Counted from the stretch's first letter, positions 26,877-37,725 are shown. The stretch: DNA of 64,000 bases from CAWJKP01 sp963843465 (GCA_963843465.1 CAWJKP010000009.1:186001-250000); one strand, 5' to 3'. Notes: generated from the sequence alone by a model not told the origin. Numbers and translations: made by a program.

Positions 26877-29800
26877 TCAGTGCTCGCACGATCTCGCCTG
26901 GATCGCTTGGCGCAGGTTCGTCCACAGCGTGCCCTGGGCGAAGGGGCCGCGCCGCATCCCGCGGTAGTCGTCGGCGTCGGGGTACAGCACTTCCAGCCTG
27001 CCGCTGCCGGCCGGAAGGTCGATCACGTTCCATTGCGAGGTGCCGCGGATCGGGTCCAGCACATAGCCGAATGCGGTCCGGCCGACTCGCCGGTCGAGCG
27101 CCTCGCGCACGCTGCCCTTCAATAAGCGATCGGTCGCCGTGGGGTTGACGTAGACGGCCAGCAGCGCTTGCCGCTTCTTGTTGTAGAGCAGGGCCGTCTC
27201 GATGCTCTTGTCCCCCAGATCGATCGTGGCACAAGCCGCGCGATCGAGATAGACGAAGTTCTCGGGGTCGGCGCGGAATTGGGCGACCATTCGTTGCACC
27301 AAGGCTTCGGTCAGGCGGTGCCCGCCGTCGACGGGCGTCACCTTGGGCGCGATCAGCAGTTGCCGGCAGAGCGCCGTGACGGTCCGCCGGGCATCCAACG
27401 ACGACTGCGCGGGCAGGTCCGGCAAGGACAGGGCGTTCTTGGCGGCAAAGGGCCAAGCGCGCGAGAGCCCGAGCACCAGGCGGAAATCGTTGCCGGCCAC
27501 GTGCAGGCGGAGCGCCCGCTGGGGCGTCTGTTGGATTTCCTCGCCCGTCTCTGCATCGTAGTAGCGGCTCACCCCGCCGGCGCCGAACGGGGCCAGGTCG
27601 GCCAGGGCCACGCTTTCCACGACCTCGTCGGCCGCCTGGTTGGAGACGACCAGCAGCACGCGCCCCTTGGCCGTGTAGCTGGAGACCAGGGTCGTGGGCC
27701 GCACGGTAGATTTCAGCGTCGGATTGCGGAAATAAGGATGCCAGACGAGCGTCGGATCATCCAGCCAGAACAAATCCAGCGCCGCCAGCCAGCCGACCGC
27801 CTGGTCGGCCGAATCCCATCGTGAGAACGAGGTTATATCCAGCAGGAAGAGACGGCTGCAAAGGGCCCGCCAATACTTCAAGGGGGCACCGGCGTTGGGC
27901 TCCTGCATCAGCCAGTCGATGTTCATGCCCCACTGCTTGGAGAACCAGACCCGCATGGCGCCCAGCGGGATCTGGTCGGACTCCAGGTCTTCGCCGATCA
28001 GCCCGCGGAAACAGAAGCTGCGGCCCGGTTGCGCCGAGCCGCAGATGTTGGGATAGACGCCCGGCGCCGGGTTGTCGGTGCCGCTTTCCACGGCCACGTG
28101 CAGGGCCCGCCGCATGAAGGCCCGCGCGTTCCAGGTGGCACAGGTCGGCTCGCGGACGCCGTCGTCGCGCCTGTAGCCGTAGCCCACCACCGGTTGATCG
28201 AAGTAACCATAGGGCGGGTTGTCCTGGTAGATCATGGTCGTCTGGCAATGCCGGACGACCTGCTGGAACCACCAGGCGCGATAGTCCAGGTTGCTCGGGG
28301 CGCTGTTGGACGCGCTTTCAACGGCCAGGTAGCCGTTGGCGGCTTTGCCGGAGTCCTTCATCTGTTTCCGCATCCACTCCGGCAAGGGACTCAGTGCCAT
28401 CTTGTCCCAGCCCAGCTCGCTTCCCCACTCGCGCCAGAACTGCTGGTACTCGGGAGTGCCGCCGCACTCCGAGCAGGAGGAGGCGGACGCCGCGATGAAG
28501 TCATAGCCGTTGTCTCGCACGCGGCGGATCGCCTCGGCGTTTCTGGCGAGATCCAAGAATCGCCCATACGTGGGATAATAGCAGCCGATTCCCCAGCCCG
28601 TGTGAAAGTAGCGGCCATGCTGCCCGTAGCAGCACTCGCTTCGAGACACCCCGCATCGCCACAGGCGGTGTTGAGGATGCATGGGCTTGTAGGGGCTCGC
28701 CTGCAAGGCAAACTGAAAGGTCCGCGACTCGCCAAGCCGCAGCGGCTTGTTGACGAACCAGGCCCGAAAGACCACCGCCCGGCCTTCACGATCGATCGTC
28801 GCAGCCGGCAGGGCGTCGTCGTTGTGCATCCCCTGGTCCGAGGCGCAGGAGTAGCAAACGCCGCGGTCATCGTCGCCGATCCAGCAGTAGGGCGGCATAT
28901 TGCCCTTGCGCTGCCGCACGGCGAAGGGCAGTCGCTTCGAGTCCCACAGGCGGCCTGGACGGGCGTCGAGAAAGCCGGTGCACTGCCGCCAGTCCTTCCA
29001 CATCCACTCCACGGGCGCGTCCAGCAGCGTGGCGTGCGACTCCCGAATCGGCAGCTCCAAGTAGCACTGCCGAAGGTCCACCGCCGAATTAGTATTCGTC
29101 GGATCGCCGCCTTTCGCTCCGCGAAAGCCGCGTTCTTTCGCGGAGCGAAAGGCGACACTTGTTTCTGCGCCGGCCCTGAGATCCGCCGCCGCAGCAGCGG
29201 GCGCCAGGCGGACCGAAAACCGGTAGAACCCGTCGTAATCGAAAATGCCGTCCACGTCCATTTTCAGCCCGGGGCCGGAAAACGTCTGCCGGTAGCCGAC
29301 TTGCCCTTTTCCCTGGGCGGTGAGCTTGGGCGAGCCGCCGGCCAGCGAAACGGCGGGCCCATCGCCGATCTTCACCTTCAGGGCGGCCGGCGCGGCCAAC
29401 AGCTCCTGCCCGGCGGCGATGAGGCTTTCCAAGAGGCCCGCCCGGCCGTGGGCGTAGGTCCGCCCGATGCAACTGACGCTGCCGTGGCCGATCGTCGGCG
29501 GCGCAAACGGCGCCGGCACCAGGTCCGCGAGGCCGGCCTTCGGCGCGTTCTCGAAGGGCATGACCTTCCGCGTGAAGGCTTCCCGCTTTGCGCTGACGGG
29601 CTGCCCGTCGCTGCGGACGATGGTCGCGGCGACCTCATAGGTCGCGCCGTCGATCATGGGGCCGACGCCGATCGTGCCCGCGATCTTGCCGTCTTTGGGC
29701 AGCGGCTGCTCCTGCCGGGCCAGTTCCCGGCCGCCGCTGGCGACCGTCACCACGGCCCGGGCCGCCTCGGGCAGGGCTTCCAGGAGCGTCTGGCAGTCGA

Positions 29801-31007
29801 TCCGGTAGTCCATCGCGCCGCACGACGGATAAGGTCCGACGTTGAAGGTGAATTCCTTGGCGAAATGCCGCTTCAGCCAGTCGCGCTCGCCGGGAGCCAT
29901 GCGCCAGTAGGGCAAGAACTGGTCGTAGACGACGGCCTTGGCCTGGCGGTCGACCACCACGAGGCGGACGACCGTGTCGCGCTCGGCGGGGCCCGACGGC
30001 TGCGACGGGAATCGGCAGGGCTCCATGTCGCCGTCGTATTTCGACAGCGGCCTGGCCGCGTAGGCGAAGGTTCCGCCGCCTTGCGGCCGATCTCCCTTGT
30101 AGAGCGTCACGCGCCCGTCGAGCCACGCCGGCTCATTGCCGCCGTTGCTGAAGATGCCGCTGACGCAGAAGGTCCCCTGCTTGATCTCCTCCGCGCTGAG
30201 CCAATGGCAGCGATAATTGGCCCTCCGCCCGGCGTCGAAGCGCACCCGGGCGAAGCGGGAGCGATCGGTGAAATCGTCGGCCGGCGAGAGCACGGCGGTG
30301 ATTTTGGGATCGACGTAGCGGATTGCGGCTTGGAAGCCCCAGACCTGTCCGTCTTGCGGCGCCCCGCCGAGGTCGCGGAAGGGGATCTGTACGGCGGCCA
30401 TCCAGCTTCCCATGGGGTCCCACATCATGCTGCCGTACTTCACCCCCGCCTGCCACGCCTGGTGCGGCTGGCCTATTTGAGGCAGGTCGCGATCGATCTT
30501 CGAGACGCCGCCGGCGTTGCCGATGATGCGATAGACCGGGCCCTTCGAGCGGCCCTGCTCGTCGCGCGGATCGATGAGCACCTCGAAGATGTCGTCCGCC
30601 AGCAGCGCGGCGGACGGCTCGGCCGCATCGGCCCGCGTCTTCCGCCCGAAAGGATAGGGCACGCAAACCAGCAGGCAGAGCTTCTGGGCGTCGTAGGCGA
30701 TGTCCAGATTGGAGAAATTGCGATAACCCGGGTAGCCGATCGATCCGATCGCCGTGTCCACCAGCCCGGAAAAGCCCGCCGGATAGCCGAAGTCGGTTTG
30801 GATGTCGATGACTCTGCCGGCCAACGGGGCGATTGTATACGGCGTGCGGGCGACCGCCAGGAACGGAACCGGATAGGCCGGTACGCCGCTTCGCAGCATC
30901 GGCAGCGCCGCGATCCTGACGGGCTCCGGCGTCGCCGCGGGCAGCAAGACCGCCGATGGCAGCAGGCCGATCACGAACAAGAGAACAGCGGACGCCAGAC
31001 GTGTCAT
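26877..31007 (-). CDS. Large secreted glycosidase-like protein (DUF6067/GH123-like)
   Basis: A 1376-residue exported protein. I start it at 31007 because AGGA lies 8 bases upstream and a signal peptide follows (MTRLASAVLLFVIGLLPSAV); ATGs at 31028 and 31043 lack this. Residues about 55-260 are a CBM9-like beta-sandwich (LDIAYDAQKLCLLVCVPYPF, DIFEVLIDPRDEQGR). The centre contains aromatic-rich TIM-barrel-like segments (WVEWMWKDW-type, YYPTYGRFLDLARN, TTMIYQDNPPYGYFDQPVVGYG) of the DUF6067 type, probably a glycoside hydrolase with unproven substrate. At 617-634 a family A repeat is translated in frame (VAFRSAKERGFRGAKGG). No catalytic pair can be named safely. It is divergent from the GH2-GH43 gene. 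Confidence 0.78.
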   Translation of the reverse strand: MTRLASAVLLFVIGLLPSAVLLPAATPEPVRIAALPMLRSGVPAYPVPFLAVARTPYTIAPLAGRVIDIQTDFGYPAGFSGLVDTAIGSIGYPGYRNFSNLDIAYDAQKLCLLVCVPYPFGRKTRADAAEPSAALLADDIFEVLIDPRDEQGRSKGPVYRIIGNAGGVSKIDRDLPQIGQPHQAWQAGVKYGSMMWDPMGSWMAAVQIPFRDLGGAPQDGQVWGFQAAIRYVDPKITAVLSPADDFTDRSRFARVRFDAGRRANYRCHWLSAEEIKQGTFCVSGIFSNGGNEPAWLDGRVTLYKGDRPQGGGTFAYAARPLSKYDGDMEPCRFPSQPSGPAERDTVVRLVVVDRQAKAVVYDQFLPYWRMAPGERDWLKRHFAKEFTFNVGPYPSCGAMDYRIDCQTLLEALPEAARAVVTVASGGRELARQEQPLPKDGKIAGTIGVGPMIDGATYEVAATIVRSDGQPVSAKREAFTRKVMPFENAPKAGLADLVPAPFAPPTIGHGSVSCIGRTYAHGRAGLLESLIAAGQELLAAPAALKVKIGDGPAVSLAGGSPKLTAQGKGQVGYRQTFSGPGLKMDVDGIFDYDGFYRFSVRLAPAAAAADLRAGAETSVAFRSAKERGFRGAKGGDPTNTNSAVDLRQCYLELPIRESHATLLDAPVEWMWKDWRQCTGFLDARPGRLWDSKRLPFAVRQRKGNMPPYCWIGDDDRGVCYSCASDQGMHNDDALPAATIDREGRAVVFRAWFVNKPLRLGESRTFQFALQASPYKPMHPQHRLWRCGVSRSECCYGQHGRYFHTGWGIGCYYPTYGRFLDLARNAEAIRRVRDNGYDFIAASASSCSECGGTPEYQQFWREWGSELGWDKMALSPLPEWMRKQMKDSGKAANGYLAVESASNSAPSNLDYRAWWFQQVVRHCQTTMIYQDNPPYGYFDQPVVGYGYRRDDGVREPTCATWNARAFMRRALHVAVESGTDNPAPGVYPNICGSAQPGRSFCFRGLIGEDLESDQIPLGAMRVWFSKQWGMNIDWLMQEPNAGAPLKYWRALCSRLFLLDITSFSRWDSADQAVGWLAALDLFWLDDPTLVWHPYFRNPTLKSTVRPTTLVSSYTAKGRVLLVVSNQAADEVVESVALADLAPFGAGGVSRYYDAETGEEIQQTPQRALRLHVAGNDFRLVLGLSRAWPFAAKNALSLPDLPAQSSLDARRTVTALCRQLLIAPKVTPVDGGHRLTEALVQRMVAQFRADPENFVYLDRAACATIDLGDKSIETALLYNKKRQALLAVYVNPTATDRLLKGSVREALDRRVGRTAFGYVLDPIRGTSQWNVIDLPAGSGRLEVLYPDADDYRGMRRGPFAQGTLWTNLRQAIQARSCEH
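29107..29156. repeat. Family A repeat inserted in frame in a glycosidase gene
   Basis: The 50-bp inverted repeat CGCCTTTCGCTCCGCGAAAG...CTTTCGCGGAGCGAAAGGCG lies inside the coding region and adds about 17 residues without breaking the frame. The same element is intergenic at 5839, 10314, 31081 (short form) and 48127. Confidence 0.9.
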
Positions 31008-31415
31008 ATCCTCTGTCCTGCGAGCCATCGAGTAAGCGTTCACGGGCCGCGCTCGGCCTGCCGGGCGTTTGGCCCGAAAAGTCGCCTTTCGCGGAGCGAA
31101 AGGCGACTTGGGCGGCCAGTGGACCGTTACGCCATCGACATTGGCCGAATTCCGTAGGGCGGATTGCTAATCCGTCCACAATTTTCCGTCCCCACAATAA
31201 ACCCGTTCCCGTTTCCTGCCGTCCAAACTACGACTATACGTTCCCCCGGAAACAACCGCAAGCATCTTGGGCGAGGGTTGCCCGTTGCGCTACTTCTCGC
31301 GAAAATCGGCGGCGCAACTAGAATCTGCCGTAGCCCTTCGGTAACATGGGGGAAGTGTTGCTGGGAGCCTATCCGAGCGATGCGCAAAGTGGAAATACGG
31401 GAAAGGACGAATCCC
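31008..31415. other. Divergent gap with two repeats
   Basis: 408 bases between divergent glycosidase genes. A short family A palindrome (GTCGCCTTTCGCGGAGCGAA then AGGCGAC) lies at 31081-31107 and a family F palindrome (GTAGGGCGGATTGCTAATCC) near 31155. No promoter hexamers stand out. Confidence 0.6.
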
Positions 31416-34313
31416 ATGAGCCGCAGCTCATTTTTTCTCGTGATGGCGCCGGCGTGCCTGGCGGCCGGCTGTGCAGCGGCGACTGTCCTTTGCCGAGCGG
31501 AAGAGGCCTGGAAACCGGCCAGCGGCGCACTGCTGACTCGCTGGGCTCAACAGGTGAACCCGCGGGAGCCGCATCCGGAATATCCCCGCCCGCAGTGCGC
31601 GCGGAATACCGATCGCATGTTCTTGAACGGACTGTGGGATTACGCGATTACCGAGGCCTCTGCTGGCGCGCCTGCCGGCTACCAGGGCAAGATCCTCGTG
31701 CCCTACCCGATCGAGTCGGCTCTGTCGGGTGTCATGAAGCCCCTTGGACCACGGAACCGCTTGTGGTACCGGCTGAGTTTCGAGCTGCCCAAGCCCTGGA
31801 ACTGGAAATGGTTCATGGCCGAGAAGCAGCGGCTGATGCTGCGGTTCGAAGGCGTCCAGGGAGATGCGACCGTACTGCTCAACGGCAAAGAGTTGGGGAC
31901 CCATCGCAACGGATACGACGGCTTCAGCTTCGACGCGAGCGAGGCCTGTCACGACGGGCAACGGCAGGAGCTGGTGGTACGGGTGGCGCCCGTCGCCGGA
32001 TCGACCGCCGCGGCTTTCTCGGGAATCTGGCAGACGGTTTGGGTGGAAATGCTTCGCCAAGGACGTATCGAAGGGCTGAAGATCGTGCCCGACGCCGACG
32101 CGGGCCTCCTGCGGCTGACGGTGGCCGGCAAGGCGGGCCAACGGCGTGATTACCTGGAAGTCACGGCCATCGACCGCGGCAGCGAGATTGCCCGCACCAC
32201 CGGCAAGTTCGGCGAGGAGCTGAGACTCCCCATTTCCCATGCCCGCTTATGGTCGCCCGAGTATCCGTTCTTGTACGATCTCCGGGTCGAGCTGAAGCGC
32301 GAGAAGTCGACGGTCGACAGGATTTTCAGCTACTTCGCCCTGCGGAAGGTGGCCGTGGGCGAGGGTCTCGACGGCAAGCCGGCGATGCTGCTCAACGGGC
32401 AACCTGTCTTTTGCGCCGCGGTGTTGCACGCCGGCCTCTGGCCGGACGGCGGCCTTGCCGCGCCGACCGACGAGGCCATCCGCCGCGACGTGGAGCTCAT
32501 CAAGCAGCTCGGGTTCAACACGGTCCGCAAGCCAGACAAGATCGAGTCTGATCGCTGGTACTACTGGTGCGACCGGCTGGGGCTGATGGTGTGGCAGGAT
32601 GCCGGCAACGATTTTCCCCGGACGGCCGACCTGCGCGGCAAGCATCCCTGCATTGTGGCCTGGGCCGTGCCTCGGTCCGCCGCCGCCGGCGACGTACAGA
32701 ACGTCAAACGTTGCGACTCGACCCGGTTGGTCATGGGCGGCCCCGCCTGCGATCTGGTGGAAATCCCGGCGGGAACGGGACCGGGGCGACTCGGCGACCA
32801 TCAGCTCGCCGTGCTCGACGTGGGCCCGGGTTCCTCGGCACCGGTGGAAGGCCACACGGCAGGCCCGGCGGCCCCGACGGTGGTCGTCGACCCCACCTCG
32901 TCGTATCTCGAAAGGGTGCAGTCCGTGGCCTTGATGCGTCGGCGGTGGCCCGTCGGCGGCGCGGTGTACGGACAGTTCACCGACGTCCCGGCCGACAACA
33001 GCGGGTTGGTCACCGCCGACCGGGAAGTGATCAAGCTCGACTTGGAACGCCTCGCCTCGGTCCAGGGACTGCCCCTTCGCCCTAAAGGCAAAGTGATCAT
33101 CCCCAGCGGCCGAAACGAGAAAGGCGTTTGGGCTCGGGAAGAAGGCGGCCCGCCGGGCGAGATCCGCCTGAAATCTGAAATCGTGCTGGACCCGGGCAAG
33201 CTGGTCAACCCCAGCGCCGTGCTGAGCTACTGCGGTGAAGTTGAGCTGCGGGTCAACGGCGTGCCCGCCTTGCGGCTGAGCGGCAAGTCGGCCGGGTATT
33301 ACGCCTTCGCGCTGCCCAGGGATTCGATCCGGGCGCTGAAGGCGGGGCCGAACACGCTATCGGTCCATTGCAGAAAGCTGGACGAGAAAGGCCCGCAGCC
33401 GCAGCTCGACGTGAGCATCGTCGAAATGGAGCGACAATGGGACGTGCGGTTGCCCATGCCGATGAAACCCCTGCTCGACGAGTGGATGCGCGACGCCTGC
33501 ATCTGCCTGGGACCGGACGGCACTTACTATCTCACCGGCACCGGCTCGGGCGGCGACTGGCAGTGCAAGAGCATCCGCCTGTGGAAGTCGAAGGACCTGA
33601 AGCATTGGGATTACGTGGGCGTGGTCTGGGACCCGGCCTCCTCGCCGAACTCTTGGATGTACAGGGGGAGGAAGAGCGTCGACATCTGGGCGCCTGAGCT
33701 GCACTACCTCAAGGGCAACTTCTGGTACGTGTTCTGCATCAGCTATCCGCAGACTCAGGACGGGGCTCACGGAACCGGTCTGCTGCGGAGCACCAGCGGC
33801 AAGGCCCAAGGGCCGTACGAGCTGGTTAACCAGGACGCGCCGCTGAGCCCCGGCCTGGATGCCACGCTCTTCCAGGACGACGACGGCAAGGTCTATTTCC
33901 TCTTCGGCGGCTGCGACATCGGCCTCATGAAGGACGACATGAGCGGGCTGGTCCACGGCACGCATCGCATCGGGTTGGAAGACGGGGGCACGGTGGGCTA
34001 CGAGGGCATCTTCCTTTTCAAGGAAAAGGGAAAGTACTACCTGGCCGCGACCGACAACCCGCTGCCCGACGGCGACTATGACTGCATGGTGGCGATCGCC
34101 GACAAGCTCGCAGGGCCCTACCGGCAGCACCACATGGCCATTCCGCACGGCGGCCACAACATGTTCTTCCAAGATCGACAAGGCCAGTGGTGGAGCACCA
34201 TGTTCGGGGGCGACTGGCGGGCGCCGTACATCGAGCGGCCCATGATCCTGCCCATCGAGTTCGCCCCCGACGGGACCATTCACCCGCGGATTGAGCCGAA
34301 AAGACAGCCGTGA
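31416..34313 (+). CDS. Secreted GH2-GH43 fusion with degenerate GH2 catalytic site
   Basis: A 965-residue exported protein joining two glycosidase modules. The ATG at 31416 has AAAGGA upstream and begins a signal peptide (MSRSSFFLVMAPACLAAGC). Residues about 40-430 follow GH2 order: jelly-roll (MFLNGLWDYAIT, LLNGKELGTHRNGYDGF), Ig-like domain (ISHARLWSPEYPFLYDL) and the start of a barrel (GFNTVRKPDKIESDRWYYWCDRLGLMVWQD). Where GH2 needs the acid/base NE, the sequence is WAVPRSAA, with S421 replacing Glu, and the barrel is cut short. Residues about 685-960 are GH43-like with D693 in MRDACICLG, DIWAPELHY, and E863 in GYEGIFLFKEKGKYYL, so this half keeps its catalytic residues. The GH2 part probably binds or positions sugar. 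The substrate is perhaps arabinan, xylan or a galactan. Confidence 0.85.
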   Translation: MSRSSFFLVMAPACLAAGCAAATVLCRAEEAWKPASGALLTRWAQQVNPREPHPEYPRPQCARNTDRMFLNGLWDYAITEASAGAPAGYQGKILVPYPIESALSGVMKPLGPRNRLWYRLSFELPKPWNWKWFMAEKQRLMLRFEGVQGDATVLLNGKELGTHRNGYDGFSFDASEACHDGQRQELVVRVAPVAGSTAAAFSGIWQTVWVEMLRQGRIEGLKIVPDADAGLLRLTVAGKAGQRRDYLEVTAIDRGSEIARTTGKFGEELRLPISHARLWSPEYPFLYDLRVELKREKSTVDRIFSYFALRKVAVGEGLDGKPAMLLNGQPVFCAAVLHAGLWPDGGLAAPTDEAIRRDVELIKQLGFNTVRKPDKIESDRWYYWCDRLGLMVWQDAGNDFPRTADLRGKHPCIVAWAVPRSAAAGDVQNVKRCDSTRLVMGGPACDLVEIPAGTGPGRLGDHQLAVLDVGPGSSAPVEGHTAGPAAPTVVVDPTSSYLERVQSVALMRRRWPVGGAVYGQFTDVPADNSGLVTADREVIKLDLERLASVQGLPLRPKGKVIIPSGRNEKGVWAREEGGPPGEIRLKSEIVLDPGKLVNPSAVLSYCGEVELRVNGVPALRLSGKSAGYYAFALPRDSIRALKAGPNTLSVHCRKLDEKGPQPQLDVSIVEMERQWDVRLPMPMKPLLDEWMRDACICLGPDGTYYLTGTGSGGDWQCKSIRLWKSKDLKHWDYVGVVWDPASSPNSWMYRGRKSVDIWAPELHYLKGNFWYVFCISYPQTQDGAHGTGLLRSTSGKAQGPYELVNQDAPLSPGLDATLFQDDDGKVYFLFGGCDIGLMKDDMSGLVHGTHRIGLEDGGTVGYEGIFLFKEKGKYYLAATDNPLPDGDYDCMVAIADKLAGPYRQHHMAIPHGGHNMFFQDRQGQWWSTMFGGDWRAPYIERPMILPIEFAPDGTIHPRIEPKRQP

Positions 34314-34338
34314 TCCGCAAAACAGGAGTATTGACCCC

Positions 34339-37300
34339 ATGAAGATCAGGACATTTCTCGCTGCGGCCGCCTGGGCCGCAATCTGCGCGGCCGCCGTCGA
34401 GGGGGCCGAGGAACGTTTGCCCGTCGGCGAGTTCACCGCCACGCGATTCGAGAAGGCGCCGGCGATCGACGGCAAGGTCTCCCCGGGCGAGTGGGACCGG
34501 GCCTTCACCACCTCGGGGCTGATGGCGCCCTTCGAGCACGAGCTTCAAGAATCCGAGACGACGATGAGTCTCGGCTTCGACGCCCAGCGGTTCTACTTCC
34601 TCTTCCGCTGCCGCCGGGGCGACCACGAGTGGAAGCTCTGGAAGCACGCCCGCTTCAACGACGACTACAGCTTCGGCGAGCCGTCTGTGGAAATCTGGGT
34701 AACGCCTCCGACGGCGGTGCCGGAAACCTATCAGAACGTCATCAACACTTATCCCGCCGTGCTCAACGTCAAAAACATCCCCTCGCGCGGCTACTCGTCG
34801 CAAGGGTGGAAAGGCGATTGGAAGGTGGCGGTCTCCGAGGACGCGGATAACTATGTCATCGAAGCGTCCGTGCCGTTCAAGGATTTCGGCTTCGAGAAGA
34901 TCACCAGCGGCGACGTGTGGCAGTTTCTCTTGGCCCGCAACTGCCTCGGAGCCAAACCTCGCTCCCAGGCATCGTGGTCGCTCACGCAGGCATTCTCGGA
35001 AATTCCGCAACACCCCAAGGTCCATTTGATGGATGACGAGCTGGTGGCGCAGCTCACCGGCGTCTCGACGATCCTCAGCGGGAAGTACGCCTTCCAAGTG
35101 GGCGTCGTCGCGCCGCGGGCCGGCGGCGCCGAAGCGGACGTTGAGCTGCGGTTCCACCAACGCGCCACGCCGGGCGGCGGCGACGACCGCGTCCAGCGCC
35201 GGCACGTGAAGCTGAACAAAGGCGAGCGCCAGGTCGTGAATCTGTCCGGCGACGTCTCCGGGACCAAGCACGGCAATTTCACCGTCACCGTGACGCGCAC
35301 GGGCGGCGGCCAGGTCTTCCGCCAGAGTTTCCCCTATTCCGTCAGCGGCTGGACGCCGCGGACCCCGGTCAAACCTGCGGATGCGCCGCCGGTCGAGGAG
35401 TTGGCGTTAAGGCGCAGTACGGACCGGAGACGAACACGGTGCTGGTGAAGGCCGATATCCTGGACCTTCCCGGCCGCGAGAAAGTGGCTGCCGCGGAGGC
35501 CAAGGTGGTTGAGCCGGAAACGGGCAAGGTGCTCGGCTGCGTGCCCATGCGCCCGTTCCGCGAGTGGTACGGCGGGGCCGAGCTGCACCTGACGAACGTG
35601 GCGATTCCCATCGCCGACTTCCGCAAGGCCGGCGCCGCCAACGCGCCCGCCGCGCCTGGAAAGAAGGTGCAATTGGTCGTCGTCCTCCGCGACAAGGAGG
35701 GCAAGAAGCTGAAGTCCGCCACCAAGCAGCTCGCGTTGGAGCGCTATGCGGCCGAGTGGATGAACAACAGCGTGGGCGTTTCGGACAAAGTGATTCCGCC
35801 TTGGACCCCGGTGGAGGTGAGGGGGAGCGAGGTGGGCGTGTGGAACCGGACGCTCTCGCTGGACGGCCTGGGCATGGCCAAGAGGGTAGTCAACGGCGGC
35901 GTGGCCCAGCTTGCCGCGCCGATGCGCCTGGTGGTCGTCCAAGACGGCAAGGAAATCGAGGTCCGCCCCGGCGACGCCAAGGCAGGCCGCCACGTCGAGG
36001 CGGAAGCGGACTTCACCGGCGCTGCCGAGGCCGCCGGGCTGCGTTTCGCGGCCCGCACGCACGTCGAATTCGACGGGTTCGTAAACGTCAATCTCGACGT
36101 GGCGCCTGCCGGCCATGAGCCGGCCAAGGTGGACAGACTGTTCCTCGAAATCGCCTTGCCGGCCGAAGAGGCCACGCACTTCTGCACCACGGCCGGCGGC
36201 TGGTCCGCCGTCCATGACGCCTTGCCCGACTACTGGAGCAGCCGGACCACTTCGTCCGGGATGCTCGTGGGCGATTTCGTGCCCTACATCTGGCTCACCA
36301 ACTCCGACCGGGCGCTGCTCTGGTTCGCCGATCACGACAAGGGCTGGAACCACGAGCCGAACCCAGCGCGGCCCACGCAGGAGACCGTGCGCAAGGACGG
36401 CAAGGTCTATCTGCGCGTCAACTTCTTTGCGATTCCCACCGAGGTGCAAGGGCCGCGAACCATCACCTGGGGCTGGCAGACGTTCCCCTCGCGGCCGCTG
36501 CCGCCCGGCTGGCGGGCCACGTTCTGCGCCTCCGGGCCGCCGACGCCGCACACGCGAAACTCCTACTTCTGGTGCGACGCCGACTGGGCCGTGCTCTGGC
36601 CCTACTATTGCAGTCCGTTCCCCTGGCACCTGGACAAGTCCAAGGAGATCCTGGCGCAGGCGGCCAGGGACCCGCGTCACCGGCCCTGCGTCGGCTCCAT
36701 CGCCCACTCGATCGGACGCTATCAGGACTACGACGGGCACCAGTTTCCGGGGCTCTCGGTGGACTGGGGCGCATCGCCCGGCCAAATCGGCAACTCGGAT
36801 GTCACGTCCTCGAAGGGGCCCAACGACTTTCGCCTGTGGCACTACCAGCGGTGGGTGCGCGAGGCCGGCTTCCGCGGCCTTTACGTGGACGAGAACTACC
36901 TCGCCCTGGAGGACAACTTCCTTACCGGCAACGCCTACTGGCGGCCCGACGGTTTGCTGCAGCGGGCGTACAACTACGTGGGGCTCCGCGACTACTTCAA
37001 GCGGATGAAGGTGATGTTTTACCAGAACCACGTGCCGTCGCCGAACCTTTGGCAACACGTCACGTCCGGCGCGGCGTACCATGCCTGGTTCGGCAACGTC
37101 TTCTTCGAAGGCGAGAACGTCGAGCCGACCGACTTGAACTACGACTACATCGAGGTCTTGCCGGCCGCTCGCATGCGGGCCATCGGGAGTTCCGTCTGTG
37201 CGGGCGGCGTGATGACCATGATGTGCCAGTCGGACCGGCACCGCAGCCCGTGGTACGTCAAGCACAACCACCAGTTCCTCGGTTGGGTCATGGCGCATGA

Positions 37301-37679
37301 CGTCCTGCCCGAACAGCTTCCGCTCTACCCGAAACTGGTCGAGGCCGGGCACCTCTGGGCCGACAAGGTAACGTTCCTGCCTTACTGGAAGAAGGGGCCG
37401 CTGGCCACGAAACAGAAGGACTGCCTCGTTTCCGCCCACCTGGCCGACGGCCGCGCCTTGCTGTGGGTCGTCAACAAGAGCCGAACGGATGCGGGCGTCA
37501 AGGTGGCCGCGGACTGGAAAGCCCTGGGGATGGACCCCGGGAAACTGGCCGCGACCAATGCCGAGACGGGGGCGACGGTGCCGCTGGCCGGGGACGGCTT
37601 CACGGTGCCCGTCGAAAAGCGCGACTTCGTGCCCGTGCTGCTGGCGCCGGCGCGGGCCGATGGAGGGAGATCGCCATGA
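34339..37679 (+). CDS. CBM9 plus DUF6067-like glycosidase (one-base frameshift)
   Basis: A secreted protein of about 1113 residues if one base is restored at 35403-35404. There TTGGC should read TTGGGC, which joins ...PPVEEL to GVKAQYGPETNTVLVKADI. Start: the ATG at 34339 with AGGAG upstream and a signal peptide (MKIRTFLAAAAWAAICAAA). Residues about 30-210 are CBM9/DOMON-like (APAIDGKVSPGEWDRAF, FGEPSVEIWVTPP, YVIEASVPFKDFGF). The second half is DUF6067-like (IPPWTPVEVRG, GWQTFPSRPLP, FPGLSVDWGAS, GFRGLYVDENY) with Asp and Glu in barrel-like contexts. It lies 25 bases after the GH2-GH43 gene, so the two are probably co-transcribed. The dropped G in a run favours a sequencing slip. Confidence 0.83.
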
Positions 37680-37694
37680 GCCGTCGCAGCAGTC

Positions 37695-37703
37695 TGGTAT
37701 AAT
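37695..37703 (+). promoter_or_regulatory. Extended -10 promoter ahead of the HtrA-like pair
   Basis: TGGTATAAT is a perfect -10 hexamer with the extended TG motif, 22 bases before the ATG at 37726. No -35 is seen, as is allowed for extended -10 promoters. It would give a very short leader that still contains the AGGAG ribosome site. Confidence 0.5.
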
Positions 37704-37725
37704 GGGACAATCCCAGGAGCCAAGC

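Noticed and set aside
28029..31157. 1042-codon plus-strand frame opposite the large glycosidase
   Set aside because: It shows no domains and an Arg/Gly/Val-rich composition typical of antisense frames at this GC content; it also reads through repeats A and F.
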